A stretch of 11,083 bases of DNA from Phycisphaerae bacterium (GTDB lineage Bacteria > Planctomycetota > Phycisphaerae > UBA1845 > Fen-1342): NCBI GenBank assembly GCA_026984555.1, contig JALSRY010000457.1, positions 1 to 11,083 on the forward strand, in the 5' to 3' direction. The translations under genes and the position numbers were made by a program. Positions 1-6,331 of this stretch are shown here, piece after piece; the first letter of the stretch is position 1; every line of letters begins with the position of its first letter. The notes below the pieces were generated by a model that was given only the letters and a program-made list of their open reading frames with translations, did not search any database and was not told where the DNA came from.

Positions 1-513
1 CGAAATCGTCCCTTGCACCACCCATAGCCCTTGCATCACCCACAGCAGTTGGCCGCACACGCCGAAGATGAACCCGAAACGAACGACCCTGCGAGCGTTG
101 CCGTAACGATCCTCACCGATGCCGCTGGGGTCGGGCGTCGTCAGAATCCAGGCGCCGATGACCGCGACGAGTTGGGCGCCGGTGGCGATCAGCCGTTGGA
201 ACACGGTGCCGGCGCCCGTTCCCGCGAGGCCGCCGAGACACCCTCCGACAAACCCCAGCACAATGCCGCACAGGATGATCGACATCCCCTGGGCGAGTTT
301 TTCGACCCAGTCCGGGTCGGCGTAGCGCAGCAGATCGCCGTAGGTGGACAGGCCGACCGGCGTGCCGCATTCGGGACAGCGCCCGTGTTCGTTGAGGCCG
401 CGAAGGTTGTACCCGCAACGGCGACAGACGACGTCGGCAATGAGCGTGCCGGTTGGGTCCACACGATCAGGTTCCGGGTGCGGCGGGACGGCGTAGGTGT
501 CGTTCGCGGACAT
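1..513 (-). CDS. Zinc-ribbon membrane protein, 5' part (runs off the left edge)
   Basis: 171 residues are visible and the frame is open to the window edge, so the C-terminus is missing. After a short polar N-terminus comes a zinc ribbon with C30-x2-C33 and C46-x2-C49 (CRRCGYNLRGL then GRCPECG), which should bind one zinc ion through four cysteines. Three hydrophobic stretches follow, at about residues 75-105 (glycine-rich), 108-127 and 140-170, so the rest of the protein is an integral inner-membrane domain with the ribbon at the cytoplasmic N-terminus. The ATG at 511-513 has a GGGGG ribosome binding site about 4 bases upstream and a candidate promoter further upstream. From memory, this ribbon type is very common in planctomycete membrane proteins of unknown function. 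The fold and zinc binding are well supported; the role is unknown and I infer none. Confidence 0.85.
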   Translation of the reverse strand, partial: MSANDTYAVPPHPEPDRVDPTGTLIADVVCRRCGYNLRGLNEHGRCPECGTPVGLSTYGDLLRYADPDWVEKLAQGMSIILCGIVLGFVGGCLGGLAGTGAGTVFQRLIATGAQLVAVIGAWILTTPDPSGIGEDRYGNARRVVRFGFIFGVCGQLLWVMQGLWVVQGTIS

Positions 514-549
514 GCTACCCCCTTTGTTGTGGTAGGCACGATAACAGAA

Positions 550-578
550 ATGATCGTGGATTGCGGCGAGGGCGTCAA
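550..578 (-). promoter_or_regulatory. Candidate sigma-70-type promoter of the zinc-ribbon gene
   Basis: On the minus strand TTGACG (578-573, five of six consensus bases) lies 17 bases before GATCAT (555-550, four of six). A start near 543 would leave a leader of about 30 bases before the ATG at 513. Box quality and spacing are good, but in a GC-rich genome such matches also arise by chance. Confidence 0.4.
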
Positions 579-733
579 GCCCGCAGTTCGGTGGGTCTCG
601 CGGTTGCCCGGCGGGGCGGCGAAACGGTAGTGGCCGCGACATTGCCACACGTGCGCAGGAAACGTCGCAGGCGCGCCCGCGGTGTAGTCCGGGGGAACGT
701 CTGCGGGCCAATCCGCTGCCATACCCCGACTAC

Positions 734-1222
734 TCAAATCAGAACCGGCTTGCCGAGTTTTCGCCGCACGGGAACGAACTGCCCGGCGTGCATGAGATCG
801 TGCAGCCCGATCATGTTGAAGACCCCGCCGACGCTGGGCACGTACGATCGCATGGCCTCCGGCGCGGCGCGGTCGAGATCGCTCTCCGAAGCGGCGGACA
901 GCGCCGCCAGCGTGGCGCCGCGTTGCACGGCGAGCCACGCCTGATACTGCTCCTTGGTGAAAAACCGGGCGGGATCGCACGAGGCCGCTGCTTCGGGCGT
1001 ACAGCTCTCGGCGAGGCCCTCGGGCAACGGCGGCATCTCGTAGCCGGCGCTGGTCATCATGTCGTGTTCCGCGTTGATGAGATGCCCGAGCTGCCACGCG
1101 ATGTGGTGGGCCTGATCGTTGGGGCGAATCAGCAGCTCGGCGTCGCTGAGGTCGCCGATGTACGTCGTGAGAATGGTACGCGCCGTTTCGAGGCTGTGGC
1201 GGATAACGTCTTTGGTGGTCAC
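734..1222 (-). CDS. DinB-superfamily protein (putative metal-dependent four-helix bundle)
   Basis: 162 residues, the usual size for a single-domain DinB/YfiT-type protein. These proteins form a four-helix bundle that holds a divalent metal through three histidines; known members include thiol transferases and DNA-damage-induced proteins, but most are uncharacterised. The expected histidines are H47 in WQLGHLINAEH and H141 plus H145 in the C-terminal HDLMHAGQF. There is no signal peptide or membrane segment, so it is cytoplasmic. I chose the GTG at 1220-1222 because AGGAG lies 7 bases upstream and the family's N-terminal helix begins there. The frame stays open back to an ATG at 1324, but that would run into the folP upstream region and adds an arginine-rich, non-conserved stretch. 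It is divergent from folP. The family call is firm; substrate and reaction are unknown. Confidence 0.85.
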   Translation of the reverse strand: MTTKDVIRHSLETARTILTTYIGDLSDAELLIRPNDQAHHIAWQLGHLINAEHDMMTSAGYEMPPLPEGLAESCTPEAAASCDPARFFTKEQYQAWLAVQRGATLAALSAASESDLDRAAPEAMRSYVPSVGGVFNMIGLHDLMHAGQFVPVRRKLGKPVLI

Positions 1223-1239
1223 GCGATCGCTCCTGTGGC

Positions 1240-1254
1240 GCAGGCAGGGCCTGC
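1240..1254. repeat. Short inverted repeat in the DinB/folP divergent intergenic region
   Basis: GCAGGC (1240-1245) and GCCTGC (1249-1254) are perfect inverted copies separated by AGG. The site is just upstream of the ribosome binding site of the DinB gene in the 131-base gap between two divergent starts. It could be a small operator or a leader hairpin on the DinB transcript. A second, weaker pair (GGCG and CGCC around the A-run near 1273-1277) lies nearby. I see no convincing promoter boxes in this gap. Confidence 0.25.
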
Positions 1255-1353
1255 TTGGTGGCCGGAAGGCGGGAAAAACGCCCGAAACTCGGTACCATGA
1301 TCCACGACGCGATGAGAATTGCAAGCACGATTCGGCCGATCCCGGAGGCCGCC

Positions 1354-2175
1354 ATGAACGCCGGCGCAGCGCCTCGCCTGCTGGGCATCGTCAACCTCAC
1401 CCGCGACTCGTTTTCCGACGGGGGGCGGTACCTCGCGCCCGAGGCGGCTGTGGCGCACGCCCGGCGTCTTGTCGCCGCGGGCGCGGACATCATCGACCTC
1501 GGCGCCGAGTCCACGCACCCCGATGCGGAAGACGTCCCCGCCGACGAACAGATCGCCCGTCTCACACCGGTGATCCGACAGCTCCACGCCGACGGTATCA
1601 CGATCTCGGTGGATACTTACAGGCCCGAGGTGATGCGGCGGGTACTCGAGCTCGGGGTGGCGTATATCAACGATGTGACCGCGCTGCGCGACCCGCAAGC
1701 GGTTGCCGCCGTGCGCGATTCCGACGCCCGGCTGATTCTGATGCACTCGTGCTCACCCGAGGCCCGCGCGCGTCGAGACTCCGACGCCGGGGCCGATATC
1801 GTCGCTGCCATTGAACGGTTCTTCGCGCGGCGTATCGTGGAGCTGGCAGGGGCCGGCATCGGGCGTCACCGGCTGATTCTCGATCCCGGGATGGGGTTTT
1901 TTCTCAGCAGCCGCCCCGCAGCGAGTCTGGCGACACTGCGCGCGCTGCCGCGGCTGGGCGCATTCGGGTGCCCGCTGCTGGTGTCCACGTCGCGCAAGAG
2001 TTTCCTCGGGGCGGTACTGGCCGACGGCGGCTCGCCCCGCCCCCCGGATCAGCGCGGCCCCGCCACGCTCGCCAGCGAGCTTTGGGCGGCGTTGCACGGT
2101 GCGGCGTACATCCGGACGCACGACCCCGGTGCCCTGCGCGACGTTCTGCGTGTATGGCGGCTTCTGGCGACGTGA
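1354..2175 (+). CDS. folP: Dihydropteroate synthase
   Basis: 273 residues, normal for the family. The enzyme joins 6-hydroxymethyl-7,8-dihydropterin pyrophosphate and p-aminobenzoate to make dihydropteroate in folate synthesis, in the cytoplasm. The TIM-barrel landmarks are in order: GIVNLTRDSFSDGG (11-24, metal-binding N14), GADIIDLGAESTHPDA (43-58), ISVDT (84-88), IND (105-107), ILDPGMGFF (175-183), STSRKSF (211-217) and the C-terminal IRTHD (253-257). The ATG at 1354 was chosen because GGAGG lies 5 bases upstream and the first strand begins at once; earlier ATGs (1297, 1312) lack a site. Departures from the common pattern are R17 where a proline is usual, H55 where an arginine is usual (ESTRP in Escherichia coli), and FFL where GK is usual after DPGxG. 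The essential residues remain, so I expect an active enzyme. No other folate gene is adjacent. Confidence 0.93.
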   Translation: MNAGAAPRLLGIVNLTRDSFSDGGRYLAPEAAVAHARRLVAAGADIIDLGAESTHPDAEDVPADEQIARLTPVIRQLHADGITISVDTYRPEVMRRVLELGVAYINDVTALRDPQAVAAVRDSDARLILMHSCSPEARARRDSDAGADIVAAIERFFARRIVELAGAGIGRHRLILDPGMGFFLSSRPAASLATLRALPRLGAFGCPLLVSTSRKSFLGAVLADGGSPRPPDQRGPATLASELWAALHGAAYIRTHDPGALRDVLRVWRLLAT

Positions 2176-2214
2176 CGGCACCGCGGCCGTTCGCGTTGTC
2201 GCTTCCGTTCGAGG

Positions 2215-2280
2215 TTACGCGTAGGCCTGAAGGGCCGAATACAACGCGAAAAGCAATCCGGTAAGGAAGACCCAGAACAT
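2215..2280 (-). CDS. Candidate 21-residue membrane peptide
   Basis: A 22-codon frame (ATG at 2280-2278, TAA at 2217-2215) encodes a peptide beginning MFWVFLTGLL and ending ALQAYA. It has no charged residue and is hydrophobic throughout, so it could form a single membrane-spanning helix. A very good ribosome binding site, GAGGAG, lies 7 bases upstream of the ATG, which is the main reason to take it seriously. It sits between the end of folP and the start of the TPR membrane gene, pointing toward folP. I do not recognise a family: it is in the size range of small respiratory-complex subunits such as CydX, but shares no clear motif with them and no oxidase gene is nearby. It could be chance, though the combination of site, short leader and composition is unusual in DNA of this base content. 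Confidence 0.45.
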   Translation of the reverse strand: MFWVFLTGLLFALYSALQAYA

Positions 2281-2523
2281 TCGAACACTCCTCGAAAACA
2301 CATGTTTTTCGTCCACCCGCGGCGTGGCGACCACCGGCGCGCGGGCCTTGCCGGGCGTTTACCCACCGCCCGGTCGCTCATGCTATCGGCAACCCCCGCG
2401 GCCGATCCTGAGCCTTGCCGCCAACGCTGCAAGCTTTTACGCTGGCGCTGGTTACGAAATCGGCGCGTCGCCGGGCGTGCCGGGCAGGTCGGCACGGACG
2501 CGTTGCCGATGCAGTGGGTGACG
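2281..2523. other. Divergent intergenic region upstream of the small peptide and the TPR membrane gene
   Basis: These 243 bases should hold the promoters of both flanking genes. They are open in the frame of the downstream gene as far back as 2302, but the translated stretch is rich in arginine, proline and cysteine, has no ribosome binding site and does not resemble the family N-terminus, so I treat it as non-coding. It contains one perfect inverted repeat: CCGGGCG (2351-2357) and CGCCCGG (2367-2373) with a 9-base loop. I could not identify convincing -35/-10 boxes. Confidence 0.4.
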
Positions 2524-4755
2524 ATGGACGACCGCACGCACACGCCTGAGGGACTCGACCACCGCCGGCGCCCGCGGTGCCGTTGGCGCACGGCGGGTGC
2601 GGGTCTGGTGATCGTGGCGGCGACATTGGCGGCGTATGTTCCCGCGATGCGCTCGGGTTACATCTGGGACGACGATCAATACCTCACCGAAAACCCCCTC
2701 GTCCAGACACCCGCGGGATTGCGGGCGATCTGGGAGCTCCACTACGACGGCGACGCGCGCCGCCTGCGTATCCATACGCCGCAGTATTACCCGTTGGTGT
2801 ACAGCTCGTTCTGGGTCGAGTACCGGCTGTGGGGGCTGGCCCCTTTCGGGTACCACCTCGTCAACGTCCTGCTTCACGCATTGAGCGCGCTGCTGGTGTG
2901 GCGTATTGGCCGGCGCGTGGGAATCCCCGCGCCGTGGTTTGTCGCCGCCGTATTCGCGTTGCACCCGGTCCAAGTGGAGTCGGTGGCGTGGATCACGGAG
3001 CGCAAGAATGTCCTCTCGGGCGTGTTCTACTTGCTGGCGCTGGCGGCATTGCTGCGTTTTCTCGAGGGGCGGCAAGCGGGCGCGTGGTGGTACGTGGCGG
3101 GGCTGGTGTGTTTCTGCGCCGCTTTGCTGAGCAAGACGGTGACCTGCTCGTTGCCGGTGGTGCTGGTTCTGCTGCTCGTCTACCGCCGGCGGCGTGTCGG
3201 CTGGCGGGTCTGGGCGGCCCTGACGCCTTTGTTCGTCGTCGGAGTGTGCGCGGGATTGCTGACGGCCTACCTGGAGCGAACGCATGTCGGCGCCGGCGGT
3301 GCGGAATTCAGCTTGCCGCTGTGGCAGCGGACGCTGCTGGTCGCGCCGCGGGCGTTTCTTTTCTACGCCGGCAAAATCGCCTGGCCGCATCCGCTGATCT
3401 TCATCTACCCGCGATGGCAGATCGACCCGGAGACCTGGACGGCGTACCTGCCACTGGCGGGATGCGTGCTGGTGGCGGCGGTGGCGTGGTTGGGCCGGCG
3501 GCGATGGGGCTGGGGCCCGCTGCTGCTGTTGGCGTTCTCCGCCGTCACGCTCGCCCCGGCGTTAGGATTCTTCAACGTCTACCCGCACCGATTCTCCTGG
3601 GTCGCCGACCATTTCCAGTACCTGGGCTGCCTGGGTTTCATCGTGCTGTACACGTCGGCCGCGGCGTGGCTGCTGCGGGCGTGGGCGCGGCACCGTGCAG
3701 CGGCGCGCGTTTGTCGTCGGGTCGCGGGAGCGGTCGTATTGGTGGCGTTGGGGGTGCGAAGCCATGACCACGCGCGGAGTTTCGCCGACGCCCGTCGATT
3801 GTGGGAGGATACGCTGGCGGCCAACCCGCATGCGTGGATCGCGTCGTTGAACCTGGGGATCCTGGCGTCGCGAGAAGGGGATTATGCCCGCGCCGCGGAA
3901 TACTTCGAACAGACCGCCCGGACTCCCGGCGCCCGGGCCGAAGCGTATTCGAGCTGGGGTACGGCGTTGCAACGGATTCACCGCACGGAGGGCGCGGTCG
4001 TCAAGTATCGGGAGGCGATCGAGGCCGACCCACTACGTTCGAAGGGCTGGGGCGAGCTGGGGGCCGCGTTGGCCCGGCTGGGGCACCTCGACGAAGCGAT
4101 CTCCGCACTGCGCAAGGCCACGCAGCTTGAACCGGACTGGATCACGCCGTGGCTCAATCTCGGCGCAATCTACGCCTCGCCGGCGCGGTTCGATCCGTCC
4201 GAGGCCGAGCGGTGCCTGCGCAGGGCGATCTCGATTTCGCCGCTGGCGGTCGAGCCCCGGCTGGTATACGCCGACCTGCTGGGCAAACTGGGCCGCTGGG
4301 CCGAAGCCGTCCGCCAATACCGCACGATCGAGCGCGAGCGACCGGACGCGTTCCGCGCCGGCGGCCGCCTCGCGGAGGCGCTGGTCCGGTGCGGGCAATG
4401 GCGCGAAGCCCTGCGGCGGTGCCGCGCGGGCTTGGAAACCGACCCGACGAATCTGCGTTACGCCCACACGCTTGCCCGCATACTGGCGACGTGTCCGGAC
4501 GCGGCCCTGCGCGACGGTCGTGAGGCCGTGACCCTGGCTCGGCGATTGGCACGCCAGCGTCCGCGCGACCCGCTCGTACTCGACACGCTCGCTTGCGCCT
4601 ACGCCGAACTCGGCGAATACGACCGTGCGATGAGGGCCGCCGAGCGGGCGATCGAAATCGCACGAAAGCGGGGTGACGCGGCGTTGGCGGCGCGTTTGCA
4701 GAAACACCTCGACCGGTTCGCCGCACGACAGCCCTGGCATGGTGAAACGCCGTAG
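2524..4755 (+). CDS. Membrane glycosyltransferase-type (GT-C/TMTC-like) protein with C-terminal TPR domain
   Basis: 743 residues from the ATG at 2524. The N-terminal half (about 24-420) is a multi-pass membrane domain with about ten hydrophobic segments. The first outer loop carries WDDDQY (48-53), the acidic motif position used by GT-C glycosyltransferases with polyprenyl-phosphate sugar donors. Further conserved blocks are HPVQVESVAW (147-156) followed by ITERKN, and VADHFQYL (360-367). The C-terminal half (about 430-735) is a run of TPR helix pairs, including the ILATCPDAALRDG block that I know from bacterial relatives. I infer an inner-membrane protein with the TPR domain outside the cytoplasm, possibly glycosylating exported proteins. 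The start is uncertain: GTG 2518 and ATG 2509 are in frame and none has a clear ribosome binding site. It stands alone on its strand. The architecture call is firm; acceptor and sugar are unknown. Confidence 0.85.
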   Translation: MDDRTHTPEGLDHRRRPRCRWRTAGAGLVIVAATLAAYVPAMRSGYIWDDDQYLTENPLVQTPAGLRAIWELHYDGDARRLRIHTPQYYPLVYSSFWVEYRLWGLAPFGYHLVNVLLHALSALLVWRIGRRVGIPAPWFVAAVFALHPVQVESVAWITERKNVLSGVFYLLALAALLRFLEGRQAGAWWYVAGLVCFCAALLSKTVTCSLPVVLVLLLVYRRRRVGWRVWAALTPLFVVGVCAGLLTAYLERTHVGAGGAEFSLPLWQRTLLVAPRAFLFYAGKIAWPHPLIFIYPRWQIDPETWTAYLPLAGCVLVAAVAWLGRRRWGWGPLLLLAFSAVTLAPALGFFNVYPHRFSWVADHFQYLGCLGFIVLYTSAAAWLLRAWARHRAAARVCRRVAGAVVLVALGVRSHDHARSFADARRLWEDTLAANPHAWIASLNLGILASREGDYARAAEYFEQTARTPGARAEAYSSWGTALQRIHRTEGAVVKYREAIEADPLRSKGWGELGAALARLGHLDEAISALRKATQLEPDWITPWLNLGAIYASPARFDPSEAERCLRRAISISPLAVEPRLVYADLLGKLGRWAEAVRQYRTIERERPDAFRAGGRLAEALVRCGQWREALRRCRAGLETDPTNLRYAHTLARILATCPDAALRDGREAVTLARRLARQRPRDPLVLDTLACAYAELGEYDRAMRAAERAIEIARKRGDAALAARLQKHLDRFAARQPWHGETP

Positions 4756-4767
4756 CGCAGGCGTGAA

Positions 4768-4785
4768 GTGTCGCGTTCGCGACGC
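4768..4785. terminator. Candidate bidirectional terminator between convergent genes
   Basis: GTGTCGCG (4768-4775), TT, then CGCGACGC (4778-4785) can pair over eight positions with one wobble, closing on a small loop. It is 13 bases after the stop of the TPR membrane gene and 38 bases from the stop of the convergent SHOCT-like gene, where a shared terminator is expected. There is no T-run on either side, so the evidence is position plus stem only. Confidence 0.35.
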
Positions 4786-4823
4786 GGGAGCCGTCAGCTT
4801 GCTCCAAGGCGTCGTGTGCGGGG

Positions 4824-5165
4824 TTAGTCGCGCTCTTCGGGCGAATGAGGTTCGTCCGCGCCGCCGGGCCGGGGCGGCTCGTCGGGGTGCAGGCCGCGCG
4901 GTTCGGAGCGTTTCGGCGCGGGGGGATCCGGTTGGGCGTGGGCCTGACCGATGATGGCGGCCCGCATGGCTTCGTACTCGGGTCCGGTGATTTGTCCGCT
5001 GTCGCGCAGTTCGCGTAGATCCTGGAGGGTGAAGCTGGGTGAGCGATCGGGGGGTTCGAGCCGCTTGCGCACGATCCGGGACGCGATGATGGCGATCAGG
5101 AGCGCACCGACCGCGATCAGCGTGATCCAGAGTACGTACCAGAGCAGTTCGCCGGTGCGAGGCAT
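4824..5165 (-). CDS. Single-pass membrane protein with SHOCT-like short C-terminal domain
   Basis: 113 residues. One membrane segment spans about residues 8-29 (from LLWYVLWITLI to AIIAS), followed by a basic patch (RIVRKR, 30-35), which suggests an N-out, C-in topology. Residues 45-72 (FTLQDLRELRDSGQITGPEY then EAMRAAII) match the SHOCT pattern: a helix, a short turn with a D/E-x-G-x-I core, then a second helix. The tail from about 76 is rich in proline, aspartate and glutamate and probably disordered. Proteins of this build are common and mostly uncharacterised; SHOCT modules are thought to mediate oligomerisation or binding. The start is the ATG at 5165-5163; I see no strong ribosome binding site, and another ATG at 5170-5168 is out of frame. 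The gene converges with the TPR membrane gene and lies downstream of the secretin-like gene, separated by a strong hairpin. Confidence 0.75.
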   Translation of the reverse strand: MPRTGELLWYVLWITLIAVGALLIAIIASRIVRKRLEPPDRSPSFTLQDLRELRDSGQITGPEYEAMRAAIIGQAHAQPDPPAPKRSEPRGLHPDEPPRPGGADEPHSPEERD

Positions 5166-5217
5166 TCCATTTCGCTCGGTGGGCCGGAAACCGGGGGAAC
5201 ACCGCGGATAGCAAGCA

Positions 5218-5253
5218 CGCGGCCACGTCGCCCGGCGAGGCGACGTGACCGCG
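5218..5253 (-). terminator. Long hairpin, probable terminator of the secretin-like gene
   Basis: The arms CACGTCGCC (5224-5232) and GGCGACGTG (5239-5247) are perfect inverted copies with a 6-base loop. The stem extends outward with CGCGG (5218-5222) and CCGCG (5249-5253) across one odd pair (5223 and 5248). In RNA copied toward lower coordinates that pair is U-G, giving 15 continuous pairs; in the other direction it is A-C. This points to function in the minus-strand transcript, 55 bases past the stop at 5309. After the stem the minus RNA reads UGCUUGCU, only weakly U-rich. Confidence 0.55.
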
Positions 5254-5308
5254 CGATTGGGTCCGTTACCTTTGACACCGCGTCCGACAAACGCCGGGGG
5301 ACAGCGGC

Positions 5309-6082
5309 CTAGCGCGACTCCTGGACGTACCCGCCGATCTGCTGATGCACGAGCAGGTTGTTGCGCACGACGAGCAGATTGCGGAACGGCTGGATCGTGC
5401 CGTTGCCGCCGTTATCGGCCCAACTGTCGGGCTCGACGGTCTGGACGATCAGGTTGATGAGTTCCTTGATGTCGGCGTTGTCGTTTTCGCCGTTGCGCCC
5501 CTGTTGCTGCTGGTTGTCGAGGTTCGACCCGCCGCCGGAGCTGTTGCTGAAGATGCTTCCGCCGCCGCCTTGGCCCTGGTTGTTCTGCTGGTTGGAGAGG
5601 TCCATGTGGGGGGCGCCGTAGAAGTCCTGGGCCTTGACGAGCAGATCGCTGACGTCGTAGACCTTGACGACCATTTCCTTGCCGAGGTCTTCGGCGGTGG
5701 AGATGATCAGGAGGTTGCCGCTGGCGCGGTAGGCGAGCGTGATGTCGGTTCCGCCGGCCTCGTCGAGGATCATCCACAAGACCTGGGATAGGCGCAACTC
5801 GTGCACCTGCATGGTGATGGGTTTGTCGCGTTCGATGCCGGCGTCTTCGAGTACCTGCCAGCGGACGACGACGTTCATGGGAGTCAGCCCGCTGAGCCAG
5901 CTCATCACCTGGTCAAGGGGCGCATCCTGGAACGAAACCTCGTTGATGCGTTCGCTGAGGTTCTTGAGGGTCTCGGGCACCCGAGCCCTGACGGCGCGGA
6001 CGGAATTCCCGGTCGATAGCTGCCCCAACACCGTCGAGGCGAAAAACGCAACGACCACACCCGCGAGAACGATTCGTTTCAT
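5309..6082 (-). CDS. Exported protein with secretin N-terminal (STN/N0- and N1-like) domains but no secretin barrel
   Basis: 257 residues. A signal peptide covers 1-20 (MKRIVLAGVVVAFFASTVLG, then Q21). Residues about 40-130 look like an STN/N0 domain: VSFQDAPLDQVMSWLSGLTP, then MNVVV, KPITMQVHELRLSQVLWMIL and the closing strand SGNLLIIST. After VVKVYDVSDLL comes an insert rich in Q, N, G and S (about 160-203), then an N1-like unit (ELINLIVQTVEPDSW, then RNLLVVRNN). The protein ends there; the beta-barrel of type II and III secretins is absent. I expect a periplasmic protein that may pair with secretion or pilus parts encoded elsewhere, or that reuses the fold for another purpose. The start is clear: GGAGA lies 6 bases before the ATG at 6082-6080. 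A candidate promoter is at 6134-6161 and a strong hairpin follows the stop. The domain call is good; the role is unknown. Confidence 0.8.
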   Translation of the reverse strand: MKRIVLAGVVVAFFASTVLGQLSTGNSVRAVRARVPETLKNLSERINEVSFQDAPLDQVMSWLSGLTPMNVVVRWQVLEDAGIERDKPITMQVHELRLSQVLWMILDEAGGTDITLAYRASGNLLIISTAEDLGKEMVVKVYDVSDLLVKAQDFYGAPHMDLSNQQNNQGQGGGGSIFSNSSGGGSNLDNQQQQGRNGENDNADIKELINLIVQTVEPDSWADNGGNGTIQPFRNLLVVRNNLLVHQQIGGYVQESR

Positions 6083-6133
6083 GGCAGTTCTCCGTTATCG
6101 GCGTCGGGGAGACGCCCGCTGGCTCCATCTATT

Positions 6134-6161
6134 AGTTTACGGCTTTTGGCCACTTCCGCAA
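6134..6161 (-). promoter_or_regulatory. Candidate promoter of the secretin-like gene
   Basis: On the minus strand TTGCGG (6161-6156) is followed after 16 bases by TAAACT (6139-6134, four of six consensus bases). It lies in a small AT-rich island (6128-6147) that stands out from the GC-rich surroundings, about 50 bases before the ATG at 6082. The -35 box is poor, so the AT island is the main support. Confidence 0.3.
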
Positions 6162-6253
6162 TATGGTACTCATCGGCAGGGGCGAAGTTCCCCAAAAACG
6201 GCAATGCGGGGCAAATCCTGGCACACCGCCGCCGCCGACCCTGGTGGGCCGGG

Positions 6254-6275
6254 CCCCTGCGCGTCGTGCGCGGGG
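6254..6275 (-). terminator. Candidate terminator hairpin downstream of the LysM lipoprotein gene
   Basis: CCCC-T-GCGC (6254-6262) can pair with GCGC-GGGG (6268-6275) around a GTCGT loop, leaving one bulged base. It lies 54 bases past the LysM stop in the direction of transcription. The minus RNA does not continue into a U-run, and the region is so GC-rich that stems form easily. Confidence 0.25.
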
Positions 6276-6311
6276 GGCGGCGTGCCCCGGAACCGCGCAC
6301 GGGGGCACGAA

Positions 6312-6331
6312 GTCGCCGGTTGTCGCCGGTT
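6312..6331. repeat. Two-copy 10-bp direct repeat overlapping the LysM stop codon
   Basis: GTCGCCGGTT occurs twice in tandem at 6312-6321 and 6322-6331. The stop codon of the LysM gene (6332-6330) overlaps the second copy. It is probably a small slippage duplication; I see no function. Confidence 0.6.

Noticed and set aside
514..733. A short minus-strand gene starting at the ATG near 723, between the DinB gene and the zinc-ribbon gene
   Set aside because: The frame reads on out of phase into the zinc-ribbon gene, has only a weak GGGG upstream and no recognisable content.
189..1601. A 470-codon open frame on the minus strand covering the zinc-ribbon start, the DinB gene and part of folP
   Set aside because: Its translation is arginine/alanine/proline-rich with no recognisable domain, and it overlaps three genes with clear family matches. 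Long shadow frames are expected in GC-rich DNA.
2302..2523. An N-terminal extension of the TPR membrane protein from the ATG at 2302
   Set aside because: The extra 74 residues are arginine-rich without a hydrophobic segment or ribosome binding site, and the family normally begins just before the first membrane span.
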